The notes: generated by a model from the sequence alone, not told the origin. A DNA stretch of 6,994 nt from an uncultured Cellvibrio sp. (GCA_946482385.1 CAMLRI010000111.1:1-6994); one strand, 5' to 3'; counted from the first letter of the stretch, positions 1 through 6,465 are shown. Numbers and translations are program-made.

Positions 1-489
1 ACCCACCATCACCGCCTCCGCAGGATCAGCATCAAATTCACGCAGCAGCTCCTGCAGCATCCTGGGGTCCGGCTTGGAGGCGGTCTCATCAGCACAGCGG
101 GAAGCATCAAAATAATCAACCAACCCCATAACACCAAAAATACGATCCAGGCCCCGACGGCTTTTGCCCGTCGCCACCGCCAGACCATGGCCCTGAGCCT
201 TTAGCCAATCCAGGGTAGGCTTTACCTGGGGAAACAGCTCAGCCGGCTGCTCCTGGTCGAGACGCACAAAATGATGAGCATAGGCGTCGCGCAATGACTG
301 GCGCTCAGCCACCGACACCTGTGGATAAAGGCGCATCAAGGCCTCTGGCAAACCCAGACCAATAATTTCGTGGATTTCATGATCCTCCAGCGGCTGCCAA
401 CCCATGTCAACTGCAGCTGCCTGCATTGCGCGAGTGATAGTGAGCGTCGAATCGCAAAGGGTGCCATCCCAATCAAAAATCAATAACAA
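1..489 (-). CDS. HAD-superfamily phosphatase, 3' end outside the window
   Basis: This is the N-terminal 163 residues of a haloacid-dehalogenase-type phosphohydrolase of the phosphoglycolate phosphatase-like group. Motif I is visible as FDWDGTL, with the nucleophile D6 and the acid/base D8. Motif II is T107 in AVATGK, and motif III is K139 in SKPDPR. The reading runs off the edge at the VMVG that precedes the motif IV aspartates. A helical cap region lies between residues about 15 and 85. There is no ATG. In-frame candidates are CTG at 492, TTG at 489 and TTG at 483. I chose 489 because GGAG (500-497) sits 7 nt upstream and homologues begin only a few residues before the DxD motif. It follows rluC by 21 nt and is probably cotranscribed. 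The rne / rluC / HAD order is familiar from pseudomonads. The substrate cannot be told from sequence: small phosphate esters are typical of the family. Confidence 0.9.
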   Translation of the reverse strand, partial: MLLIFDWDGTLCDSTLTITRAMQAAAVDMGWQPLEDHEIHEIIGLGLPEALMRLYPQVSVAERQSLRDAYAHHFVRLDQEQPAELFPQVKPTLDWLKAQGHGLAVATGKSRRGLDRIFGVMGLVDYFDASRCADETASKPDPRMLQELLREFDADPAEAVMVG

Positions 490-510
490 CAGGAATCTCC
501 AACGATAAAA

Positions 511-1596
511 TCAATTAGTTACCGGAACCAACTGCAGCAACGGCTGCGCCAAATCATCCGGCAAAGGAGCCTCCACCCAAGTCATTGCCGATGCGCCCGG
601 CAACACAAACCCAAGGGCAGATGCGTGCAAAAACAAACGTTTAACCCCCAAAGAGCGCATACGGGTATTCAACTCATCGTCCCCGTATTTTTCATCACCC
701 ACCAGGCTATGCCCTGCGTACTGGGCGTGTACGCGAATTTGATGGGTGCGCCCGGTAACCGGCCGGGCCTCAATCAGGGTAAAACCCTCAAATGCCTGTA
801 TCACCTTAAATAAGGTCAGGCTGGGTTTACCTTCGCGGTGCACCTTAACAATACGCTCGTCATTACCCACCTCCACCCGCAATAAAGGCGCATTGATTTG
901 CAGGTTGCGCTTGGGCCAAGCCCCCACCACCAGGGCGCGATAGACCTTTTCTACCTGAGCGCTGGTTTTATCGCGCAGAGCAGCTTGCAGATGACGTAAG
1001 TAACTGCGCTTTTTCGCCACCATAAGGCAACCGGAGGTGTCCCTGTCGAGGCGATGAACCAATTCCAGGTAGCGCGCATCGGGGCGCATCTGCCGCAGGG
1101 TTTCTATAAGCCCCAAGCTGACGCCACTGCCGCCATGCACCGCCAAACCCGGCGGCTTATTAATCACCAGGAGTCCATCATCTTCAAACAAAATAGAGCG
1201 ATTAAGTAGGGCCACCATCTGGTTGCTGGCCTTCGCCTGCTCTTGCTCGGGCTCCGCCACACGCACCGGAGGCACTCGCACCAGATCCCCCTCCTGCAAC
1301 TTGTAGTCCGGCTTGGTGCGCCCCTTATTAACGCGCACCTCCCCTTTGCGTATCAGGTTATAAATGCGCGACTTGGGCACCCCCTTAAGCTTCGCCATCA
1401 GGAAGTTATCCAGGCGCTGACTTGCCTGATCGGCATCAATAGGTATTAGCCTGACTTGGGCATTGATTACAGACTCCTGACGATCAGCCACATGTAATTG
1501 ACGATCAACCGGGGAAGGCGATCCCGCAGGGCGCGGGGATGGACGAAAGGGAGGGCGATTTTTCATGGACGCCATGATAACCGATAAGCCACGCAC
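511..1596 (-). CDS. rluC: 23S rRNA pseudouridine synthase RluC
   Basis: RluC isomerises uridines 955, 2504 and 2580 (E. coli numbering) of 23S rRNA near the peptidyl transferase centre. An S4 RNA-binding domain occupies residues about 58-110 (QRLDNFL, then KGEVRVNKGR). The RluA-type catalytic domain follows. Its signature HRLDRDTSG is at 181-189, with catalytic Asp184, and TGRTHQIRVH at 281-290 and LVGDEKYG at 298-305 are further family blocks. The start is uncertain. The longest form uses GTG at 1596, with AAGGG about 10 nt upstream. Internal ATGs at 1575 and 1566 have no good ribosome site. Either way there is a Pro/Arg-rich N-terminal extension of about 37-48 residues before the conserved VRLIPID start of the family, longer than usual. 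The gene is divergent from rne across an 800-bp gap, and the HAD gene follows after a single TGA in the same frame. RluC, rather than RluD or RluA, is favoured by the rne neighbourhood. Confidence 0.93.
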   Translation of the reverse strand: MRGLSVIMASMKNRPPFRPSPRPAGSPSPVDRQLHVADRQESVINAQVRLIPIDADQASQRLDNFLMAKLKGVPKSRIYNLIRKGEVRVNKGRTKPDYKLQEGDLVRVPPVRVAEPEQEQAKASNQMVALLNRSILFEDDGLLVINKPPGLAVHGGSGVSLGLIETLRQMRPDARYLELVHRLDRDTSGCLMVAKKRSYLRHLQAALRDKTSAQVEKVYRALVVGAWPKRNLQINAPLLRVEVGNDERIVKVHREGKPSLTLFKVIQAFEGFTLIEARPVTGRTHQIRVHAQYAGHSLVGDEKYGDDELNTRMRSLGVKRLFLHASALGFVLPGASAMTWVEAPLPDDLAQPLLQLVPVTN

Positions 1597-1631
1597 GAGT
1601 AATAAGCCCTTAATAGCTAAAGGTTATTTGA

Positions 1632-1660
1632 TTGCTGGCTATCGGGATAGCTGCTATAGT
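1632..1660 (+). promoter_or_regulatory. Probable rne promoter (distal), extended -10
   Basis: The sequence TTGCTG (1632-1637), a 17-nt spacer and TATAGT (1655-1660) fit a sigma-70 promoter. TGC immediately before the -10 gives the extended -10 form TGnTATAGT, a single mismatch from consensus, which compensates for the 3/6 match in the -35. The predicted start is near 1667, giving rne a leader of about 730 nt. Long leaders are known for rne in E. coli, where they mediate autoregulation. A perfect inverted repeat occupies the spacer. Confidence 0.5.
1638..1651. repeat. Perfect inverted repeat inside the promoter spacer
   Basis: GCTATC-GG-GATAGC is a 6+2+6 perfect dyad lying between the -35 and -10 of the distal rne promoter. 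Its position would suit an operator. No regulator is identified, and a dyad this short can arise by chance. Confidence 0.45.
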
Positions 1661-1794
1661 CAAGCGGCTGTTACAGGCTGGTTTCCGGATAACGCAAGCT
1701 CTTAGAGGCGTATCGCAAGGAAATACCGCTGCCAGCAGAGGCATCTGCCATTCAACCCTGAATCGCCCAGGCGACAAGTTTTAGGCCAGACCTC

Positions 1795-1843
1795 AAAAAA
1801 ACTGACGAAACGTCAGTTGTCGTGCCCAGCTAGACAACTGACG
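1795..1843 (-). terminator. Minus-strand intrinsic terminator with a competing antiterminator stem
   Basis: Read on the minus strand, toward rluC, the order is as follows. Segment 1 is CGTCAGTTGTC (1843-1833). An 11-nt loop follows. Segment 2 is GACAACTGACG (1821-1811), then TTT. Segment 3 is CGTCAGT (1807-1801), running straight into a T tract ending at 1795. Segments 2 and 3 form a 7-bp hairpin with a 3-nt loop followed by U residues, the form of an intrinsic terminator. Segments 1 and 2 form a perfect 11-bp stem that uses the same segment 2 bases, so the two hairpins exclude one another. This is the geometry of a transcription attenuator placed about 200 nt upstream of rluC. I could not find a convincing minus-strand promoter upstream of it, so it might instead simply block antisense transcription out of the rne leader. 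Confidence 0.6.
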
Positions 1844-1891
1844 CAGCAAACGCGCCGACACAGACAAAGTTAATGTTCGCAGCGTTTTGTT

Positions 1892-1921
1892 TTGTAGAAC
1901 TCTTGATGCTATTTGTATAAG
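1892..1921 (+). promoter_or_regulatory. Possible second rne promoter (proximal)
   Basis: TTGTAG (1892-1897), an 18-nt spacer and TATAAG (1916-1921, 5/6) could form a weaker promoter. It would start near 1928 and give a leader of about 470 nt that still contains the main hairpin chain but excludes the 1801-1843 segments. Multiple promoters are known for E. coli rne, so two here would not be surprising. The -35 is poor. Confidence 0.3.
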
Positions 1922-1998
1922 CCGAAAGCAAGGCCGCTAGCTGATACCGCCAAACAGGCTAACCAGACTCCCGCGCCACAGATTAGCCAACCGGAACC

Positions 1999-2025
1999 CA
2001 CAGGTGCCCATGACAGCAACCTGTG
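1999..2025 (+). repeat. Leader hairpin A
   Basis: A perfect 7-bp stem CACAGGT/ACCTGTG encloses a 13-nt apical region. Two further G-C pairs (2006-2007 with 2016-2017) can form above a single bulged A at 2018. Confidence 0.55.
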
Positions 2026-2118
2026 CCTGATACCCCTGCCGCCAGCCATCCATAAGATCCGCTGCGCACGGCTGACCACAGAGGTTCCGATTGACTGACA
2101 ACTGACACCAAACCGCTC

Positions 2119-2138
2119 TGGCTGCCCTATGGCAGCCA
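2119..2138 (+). repeat. Leader hairpin B, 8 bp with CTAT loop
   Basis: TGGCTGCC-CTAT-GGCAGCCA is a perfect 8-bp stem with a 4-nt loop, predicted to be the most stable compact hairpin in the leader. It has no following U-run, so it is not a terminator. In function it could correspond to an RNase E recognition hairpin, which is inference. Confidence 0.6.
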
Positions 2139-2158
2139 CAGGCAGGCGAGGAATAAAC

Positions 2159-2194
2159 GCTCAGTACAAATAGACAGGCCAACCAGGCCTGAGC
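2159..2194 (+). repeat. Leader region with two overlapping stems
   Basis: GCTCAG (2159-2164) can pair with CTGAGC (2189-2194), while CAGGCC (2175-2180) can pair with GGCCTG (2186-2191). The two share bases 2189-2191, so they compete or form a partly open stacked structure. Confidence 0.4.
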
Positions 2195-2278
2195 AATGAG
2201 CCAAATGGGACAGCCCCCAGGTTATGCCAGTCGCTGACAAGCGAGCACCTGACCACCTGACGGCCACTCCACCAACCG

Positions 2279-2305
2279 CTAGCGCGAGCCAATGCAGCGC
2301 GCTAG
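2279..2305 (+). repeat. Leader hairpin C, 8 bp
   Basis: CTAGCGCG (2279-2286) and CGCGCTAG (2298-2305) form a perfect GC-rich 8-bp stem around an 11-nt loop, extendable by one G-U pair (2278 with 2306). It ends about 90 nt before the rne start codon. Confidence 0.55.
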
Positions 2306-2331
2306 TCCACGAGGTTGCGCAAAACATCGCT

Positions 2332-2341
2332 GTGTTAACAC
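2332..2341. repeat. 10-bp perfect palindrome GTGTTAACAC
   Basis: A self-complementary decamer sits 55 nt before the rne ATG, followed by AT-rich TAATTAA. It could be a protein-binding site or a weak RNA stem. No family assignment is possible from sequence. Confidence 0.35.
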
Positions 2342-2396
2342 TAATTAAGTCTGCACCAGGCGTTTACAACAACCCGGTACAACTTTTAGGTAACAC

Positions 2397-5276
2397 ATGA
2401 AAAGAATGCTCATCAATGCAACTCAACCGGAAGAGTTGCGCGTAGCGCTGGTCGATGGCCAGTGGCTTTATGATCTGGATATCGAAAACCGCAGCCGCGA
2501 ACAAAAAAAATCCAACATTTACAAAGGCAAAATTACCCGCGTAGAACCCAGCCTTGAAGCCGCTTTCGTTGACTACGGTGCCGAACGCCATGGCTTCCTC
2601 CCCCTCAAGGAAATTTCCCGCGAATACTTCAGCAAAAACTCCGGCGATAGCGATGGCCGCATCAAAATCAAGGATGTACTAAAGGAAGGCACTGAAGTTA
2701 TTGTCCAGATCGACAAAGAAGAGCGCGGCAACAAAGGCGCCGCACTAACCACCTTTATCAGCCTGGCAGGCCGCTACTTGGTGCTTATGCCCAACAACCC
2801 TCGCGCAGGCGGTATATCGCGCCGTATTGAAGGCGAGGATCGCGCCGAATTAAAAGATGCCCTGGGTGAAATTGAAGTACCACAAGGCATGGGCGTCATT
2901 ATCCGCACCGCCGGTGTTGGCCGCAGCGCCGAAGAGCTGCAGTGGGACCTCAACTACCTGTTGCAACTCTGGGACTCTATCGACAGCGCCGCCAAACGCT
3001 CCCCCGCACCCGCCTTCCTGTTCCAGGAAAGCAACGTCATTATCCGCGCCATTCGCGACTATCTACGCCAAGATGTAGGCGAAGTGATCGTGGACAATAA
3101 AGAGGCTTTTGATCTGGCGGCCGGCTTTATCCAACAGGTAATGCCCAACTATCGCAGCAAAGTAAAGCTGTACCAGGACGACATACCGCTATTCAATCGC
3201 TACCAAATCGAATCCCAAATTGAGACCGCCTTCCAGCGCGAAGTGAAACTGCCTTCCGGTGGCTCCATTGTGATCGATGTTACTGAAGCCCTGGTGGCCA
3301 TCGACATCAACTCCTCACGCGCCACCAAAGGCGGCGATATCGAGGAAACCGCCCTGCAAACCAACCTGGAAGCCGCTGACGAAATAGCTCGCCAACTGCG
3401 CTTGCGCGATATGGGCGGCCTAGTGGTTATCGACTTTATCGATATGCAACCAGTACGCAACCAGCGCGAGGTGGAAAATCGCGTGCGTGATGCCCTGATG
3501 ATGGATCGCGCGCGGGTGCAAATTGGCCGTATTTCCCGTTTCGGCCTGCTGGAAATGTCACGCCAACGTCTCCGTCCATCACTGGGCGAAACCCACTCCA
3601 AAATTTGTCCCCGCTGCGACGGCGTTGGCACTATTCGCAGCACTCGCTCCCTGGCGCTATCCATTCTGCGCTTGGTTGAAGACGAGGCGCAAAAAGACCG
3701 CAGCGCCGAAATCCGCGCCATTTGCCCGGTATCTGTTGCCACTTATCTGCTTAACGAAAAACGCAAAACCATATCCAGCATTGAGTCGCGCAATAACACC
3801 CGCGTGGTAATTGTACCCAGCGCCGAACTCATGACCCCGCATTTTGAAGTCCAACGCTTGCGCGATGACGATGAAGGCACCCTGGAGACCAGCTACAAAA
3901 TCGTCGCCCATGCCGATGAGCACAAAGAAGACGAAGAGGATGTAACCGCTAAAATTGGCGCCATGCCCAAGCCTATTGTGCAATTGACCGCGCCCAGCCA
4001 ACCCGCGCCCGAGCCAGCCAAAAAACCAGGGCTGCTCAGCCGCATCCTCAAATCCATCGGCGGCCTGTTTGGCAGCGATGAAGAAGAAAAGAAAAAATCC
4101 AAGCGCGACAACAAGCGCGACAACCGCCGTAGCTCATCGCGCAACCGCCGCGATGGTCGCGATGGTCGTCGCCGCGACCGCAAAGATGATCGCGAAATCC
4201 GCGATAACCTGGAGCAACGCACTCCCGAGGCCAAACGCGAGCAACAACCAGAAGAATCGCGCAGCGGCCGTCAGCAGCGCGACTCAAATGGCGATGAGCG
4301 CCAATCGCGCCGTCAACCGCGCCCGGCACGCGACGAGCGTCAACCTAGGGAGGAGCGCCAAGCCAGAGAGGAACGCCAGCCTAGAGAAGAGCGTCAAGCC
4401 CGCGACGAACGCCCGGCACGCGAGGAGCGTCAGCCTCGTGAGGAGCGCGCCCCCCGCCAGGAACGCGCACCGCGCGAGCCACGCGAAGATCGCGACAACT
4501 TACGCCAAGTGCAACAGCCGGATGAAATTGCTGCTGACAACAATGAATCCATCAACGAGTTGGATCAGGATGATGGCGAACAGCGCCCATCACGCCGCCC
4601 TGCTGGTCGCCGCTCGCGCGGCCAACAGCGTCGCCGCGGTCGCCGCGACAACTACGATGGTGAAAATACAGAAGTATCTGCAGAGGAAATCGGCAACACA
4701 CCAGACGAACCACAAGAAACTGGCAAACCCCTGAGTGAAGCGGCGGAGCTGGCTCGCCAAATTTCAGCGGCTATTGCCGAGCATGAACAACAGGTTGCTG
4801 CGGTCTCGACTATTGCTTCACCCCTTAGCACTGCTCCCTCTCAACCTCAATTTGAGTTCGAGCAGCAGGCACCAGCAAAAGAGGAAACAAAGGTTGCCAG
4901 TGAGGCCCCGCCTGCAGAAGAGGCCGTAAGTGAGCCCCAAATTACTCAAGCAGAAACCATTGTAGAAACAGCCGCAGCCGTTGAACCACAGCCTGAGGCA
5001 ATTGCAACACCCAGCGCCAGCATTAGCTTGCCCGAAACGGTTAGTGTTGCCACCGAAGTAGTTGCGCCCACGGCGGGAGGACGCGCCAACAATGACCCTC
5101 GCTTGTCGCCCAAGCCGATTGGCCAGGTAACCATTGTGACTGAGACACCCGAGCAAAAGTCATTGCAAGCGCTGGACACCAGCTTACCACCCAGTGTTGA
5201 GCACAACCCGCGTCCACTCAATCGCCCATCGAATGACCCGCGTCTATCCAGACGCAACTCCGGTGAACAATCCTAG
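2397..5276 (+). CDS. rne: Ribonuclease E (degradosome endoribonuclease)
   Basis: RNase E cuts single-stranded AU-rich RNA, initiates mRNA decay, processes rRNA and tRNA, and scaffolds the degradosome at the inner membrane. The catalytic half (1 to about 510) has the S1 domain at about 38-119, 5'-monophosphate sensor residues R170/T171 in IIRTAGVG, and the DNase I-like site with D303 (AIDIN) and D346 (VIDFIDM). The zinc link is C404-PR-C407. These four residues keep E. coli numbering exactly. Residues 544-559 ([15 protein letters not shown]) form an amphipathic helix like the E. coli membrane-targeting segment. The rest is disordered scaffold: an Arg/Lys-rich block at 565-603, a hexapeptide repeat at 645-692, a second Arg-rich block at 730-750, an Ala/Glu/Pro-rich tail, and NDPRLS at 899-904 and again at 946-951. 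At 959 aa it is somewhat shorter than the E. coli protein (1061). The start is fixed by the conserved [10 protein letters not shown]. Confidence 0.98.
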   Translation: MKRMLINATQPEELRVALVDGQWLYDLDIENRSREQKKSNIYKGKITRVEPSLEAAFVDYGAERHGFLPLKEISREYFSKNSGDSDGRIKIKDVLKEGTEVIVQIDKEERGNKGAALTTFISLAGRYLVLMPNNPRAGGISRRIEGEDRAELKDALGEIEVPQGMGVIIRTAGVGRSAEELQWDLNYLLQLWDSIDSAAKRSPAPAFLFQESNVIIRAIRDYLRQDVGEVIVDNKEAFDLAAGFIQQVMPNYRSKVKLYQDDIPLFNRYQIESQIETAFQREVKLPSGGSIVIDVTEALVAIDINSSRATKGGDIEETALQTNLEAADEIARQLRLRDMGGLVVIDFIDMQPVRNQREVENRVRDALMMDRARVQIGRISRFGLLEMSRQRLRPSLGETHSKICPRCDGVGTIRSTRSLALSILRLVEDEAQKDRSAEIRAICPVSVATYLLNEKRKTISSIESRNNTRVVIVPSAELMTPHFEVQRLRDDDEGTLETSYKIVAHADEHKEDEEDVTAKIGAMPKPIVQLTAPSQPAPEPAKKPGLLSRILKSIGGLFGSDEEEKKKSKRDNKRDNRRSSSRNRRDGRDGRRRDRKDDREIRDNLEQRTPEAKREQQPEESRSGRQQRDSNGDERQSRRQPRPARDERQPREERQAREERQPREERQARDERPAREERQPREERAPRQERAPREPREDRDNLRQVQQPDEIAADNNESINELDQDDGEQRPSRRPAGRRSRGQQRRRGRRDNYDGENTEVSAEEIGNTPDEPQETGKPLSEAAELARQISAAIAEHEQQVAAVSTIASPLSTAPSQPQFEFEQQAPAKEETKVASEAPPAEEAVSEPQITQAETIVETAAAVEPQPEAIATPSASISLPETVSVATEVVAPTAGGRANNDPRLSPKPIGQVTIVTETPEQKSLQALDTSLPPSVEHNPRPLNRPSNDPRLSRRNSGEQS
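4329..4472 (+). repeat. In-gene 18-bp repeat encoding eight R[ED]ERQ[PA] hexapeptides
   Basis: Residues 645-692 of RNase E read as eight tandem hexapeptides: [49 protein letters not shown] degenerate REPRED follows. At the DNA level the units differ mainly at synonymous sites. Units 2, 3 and 4 begin with AGG or AGA arginine codons, whereas CGC/CGT are used elsewhere in the block, suggesting these three share a recent duplication history. The block joins the two Arg-rich regions of the scaffold and is presumably RNA- or partner-binding. Confidence 0.85.
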
Positions 5277-5300
5277 TATTACTTAACCTTTGTCTCACCG

Positions 5301-5334
5301 AAAAAACCGCGTACTCACCATGCGCGGTTTTTTT
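5301..5334 (+). terminator. Intrinsic terminator after rne
   Basis: A stem of ACCGCG with CGCGGT, extended by A-tract/T-tract pairs to 11 bp (5301-5311 with 5323-5333), encloses an 11-nt loop. It ends in seven T residues, 25 nt past the rne stop. The A-tract on the left means it could also act on the minus strand, though no gene there needs it. Confidence 0.9.
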
Positions 5335-5397
5335 ATTTACCGCAAAAAATCGCGTGCACCAACAATATTTTCTACAACACTTTTTCTTTTATTGCTC

Positions 5398-5425
5398 TTG
5401 CTCATAACAAAAACCTCTGTATAAT
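5398..5425 (+). promoter_or_regulatory. tRNA-Ser promoter
   Basis: TTGCTC (5398-5403), a 16-nt spacer and a perfect TATAAT (5420-5425) lie 12 nt before the mature tRNA 5' end. The start point would fall near 5432, leaving a very short 5' leader for RNase P. Confidence 0.75.
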
Positions 5426-5437
5426 TCGCTCCACTTC

Positions 5438-5527
5438 GGAAGGGTGGCAGAGTGGTTTAATGCACCGGTCTTGAAAACCGGCGTAGGTGAAAGCCTACCC
5501 AGGGTTCAAATCCCTGCCCTTCCGCCA
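5438..5527 (+). tRNA. tRNA-Ser (anticodon TGA), CCA encoded
   Basis: The acceptor stem GGAAGGG pairs with CCCTTCC (5517-5523), with discriminator G5524 and genomic CCA at 5525-5527. The anticodon stem CCGGT/ACCGG (5465-5469 with 5477-5481) holds the loop CTTGAAA, giving anticodon TGA at 5472-5474, which reads UCA and related serine codons. The long variable arm (GTAGG/CCTAC, 5483-5499) is the class II mark of serine tRNAs. The T arm CAGGG-TTCAAAT-CCCTG is canonical. It is a single-gene unit with its own promoter and terminator. Confidence 0.98.
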
Positions 5528-5531
5528 TACC

Positions 5532-5562
5532 AAAGGCGCTGGATAACACCAGCGCCTTTTTT
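5532..5562 (+). terminator. Intrinsic terminator after tRNA-Ser
   Basis: GGCGCTGG (5535-5542) and CCAGCGCC (5549-5556) form a perfect 8-bp GC-rich stem with loop ATAACA, flanked by AAA on the left and six T residues on the right. It begins 5 nt after the CCA end. Confidence 0.95.
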
Positions 5563-5641
5563 ATTGGCGAACTTTTTTGTCAATAAATGCTCAAAATAAC
5601 AGCCAGCTTTAGCGGCCGGCTTACCCCTTATCCGACCGAGC

Positions 5642-5670
5642 TTGGCTTTAGTGAATTAGCTTTGTATTAT
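5642..5670 (+). promoter_or_regulatory. Probable yccA promoter
   Basis: TTGGCT (5642-5647, 4/6), a 17-nt spacer and TATTAT (5665-5670, 5/6) make a good sigma-70 match, predicting a leader of about 40 nt. The strong tRNA terminator upstream makes a private promoter necessary. Confidence 0.6.
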
Positions 5671-5717
5671 CGACGCACTGCTTAACAGCAACTTATTGCC
5701 ACTAAAAGGAGACCCAC

Positions 5718-6401
5718 ATGTACGAGCCTACTCCCATGCAATCCACACAAACGCTGGGCACTGTTGAAATCAACAAGGTATTGCGCAACACCTATATGCT
5801 GCTTGGCCTGACGCTGGCACTTAGCGCGCTGACCGCCGGGATCTCTATGGCTATTGGTATGGGGCGCGGTATGGGCCTGATAATGAGCTTTGCTGCTATG
5901 GCACTGATTTGGTTCGTACTGCCGCGCACTGCCAACTCCTCCGCCGGCCTGGGTGTAGTATTCGCCTTTACCGGCTTGATTGGCGCTGGCCTTGGCCCAG
6001 TACTGAACCACTACTTGGCAATGGCCAATGGCGGCACCATTATCGCCCAGGCCCTGGGCGGCACCGCCCTGGTTTTCTTAACGCTGTCCGCCTACACTCT
6101 GACCAGCCGCAAAAACTTCAGCTTCCTCGGCGGTTTTATTGCGGTGGGGATGATTACCATGTTGGTGGTTATGGCATTCCTGCTGATTGCCAGCCTGCTG
6201 GGTTATCAATTTTCCGCCTTATCATTGGTATTTTCGGCTGGCATCATTTTGTTGATGTCTGCCCTCATTCTCTATCAAACCAGTGAGATTATTCACGGCG
6301 GCGAAACCAACTACATCATGGCCACCACTAATCTTTACCTTTCTATCGTGAACATTTTTACCAGCTTGTTGCACCTGCTGGGTGTTGCTAGCGACGATTA
6401 A
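5718..6401 (+). CDS. yccA: Bax inhibitor-1 / YccA family inner-membrane protein
   Basis: This 227-residue protein is almost entirely hydrophobic, with about seven membrane segments (approximately 27-47, 50-69, 76-96, 107-126, 136-160, 164-186 and 205-222). The N-terminus is short and polar, without a cleavable signal. Family features are AYTLTSRKNFSFLGGF at 125-140 and the C-terminal stretch from ILYQTSEIIHGGETNYI into LYLSIVNIFTSLLHLLG. In E. coli, YccA is a substrate and inhibitor of the membrane protease FtsH and protects SecY during jammed secretion. I infer a similar role. The start is secure: AAGGAG at 5706-5711 lies 6 nt before the ATG. The acidic residue often found in the YDTQ motif of the wider BI-1 family is Q187 here, with E190 and E196 nearby, which may mark the YccA branch. 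tRNA-Ser upstream and tusDC downstream reproduce the order I recall from pseudomonads. Confidence 0.93.
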   Translation: MYEPTPMQSTQTLGTVEINKVLRNTYMLLGLTLALSALTAGISMAIGMGRGMGLIMSFAAMALIWFVLPRTANSSAGLGVVFAFTGLIGAGLGPVLNHYLAMANGGTIIAQALGGTALVFLTLSAYTLTSRKNFSFLGGFIAVGMITMLVVMAFLLIASLLGYQFSALSLVFSAGIILLMSALILYQTSEIIHGGETNYIMATTNLYLSIVNIFTSLLHLLGVASDD

Positions 6402-6423
6402 TTTATACCTGCCGATATCAACC

Positions 6424-6455
6424 ACTGAGGCTCCTGCGGGAGCCTCAGTTATTTG
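6424..6455 (+). terminator. Hairpin between yccA and tusD, terminator-like with a weak tail
   Basis: ACTGAGGCTCC (6424-6434) and GGAGCCTCAGT (6439-6449) form a perfect 11-bp stem with a TGCG loop, 22 nt past the yccA stop. The tail is only TATTTG instead of a real U-run, so termination may be partial. It ends 16 nt before the tusD start. I see no clear separate promoter for tusD, which suggests some readthrough from yccA. Confidence 0.65.
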
Positions 6456-6465
6456 AGCCTAACGA

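Larger units (their letters stand above)
1667..2396 (+). promoter_or_regulatory. Structured, probably autoregulatory rne leader region
   Basis: This gene-free stretch precedes rne. Short open frames on both strands (for example 1913-2098 plus, 1909-2139 minus) lack ribosome sites and family features. Instead the plus strand is dense in perfect inverted repeats: GGCTAA/TTAGCC (1957-1962 with 1983-1988), CACAGGT/ACCTGTG (1999-2005 with 2019-2025), TGGCTGCC/GGCAGCCA (2119-2126 with 2131-2138), CAGGCC/GGCCTG (2175-2191), TCGCT/AGCGA (2231-2244) and CTAGCGCG/CGCGCTAG (2279-2305). In E. coli the rne 5' UTR hairpins let RNase E bind and destroy its own message, and a structured upstream motif has also been described for pseudomonads. 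I infer the same role here. The last 90 nt before the ATG appear less structured, and the ribosome site is only a weak AGG at 2388-2390, 6 nt from the start codon. Confidence 0.6.

Noticed and set aside
1658..1663. TTGACT on the minus strand as an rluC -35
   Set aside because: No acceptable -10 lies 16-18 nt downstream (AGCCAG, TAGCCA or GCCAGC), so I do not call an rluC promoter here.
1909..2327. Three overlapping minus-strand open frames upstream of rne (1909-2139, 1937-2182, 2127-2327) and a plus frame 1913-2098
   Set aside because: None has a ribosome site, a family motif or protein-like composition. They overlap each other and coincide with the hairpin-rich leader, which explains the conserved-looking sequence better.
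3200..3742. 180-codon open frame antisense to rne
   Set aside because: It lies wholly inside the conserved catalytic part of RNase E, has no ribosome site and reads as low-complexity Arg/Ser, a shadow of the coding strand.
4329..4472. Possible CRISPR or minisatellite-like array
   Set aside because: The 18-bp periodicity has no spacers and keeps the reading frame with mostly synonymous variation, so it is a protein repeat within rne.
4069..4734. 221-codon open frame in another plus frame within rne
   Set aside because: It is Ala/Arg/Ser-rich low complexity produced by the biased GCN and CGN composition of the scaffold region. RNase E is clearly continuous through it, so no frameshift is needed.
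5577..5582. TTGTCA as an additional yccA -35
   Set aside because: It matches the consensus 5/6, but there is no -10-like hexamer at proper spacing. The 5642-5670 pair is far better.
5606..5624. Imperfect dyad AGCCAGC/GCCGGCT-type upstream of yccA
   Set aside because: It is short, has a mismatch, no U-run and no clear position relative to the promoter. It is likely chance.
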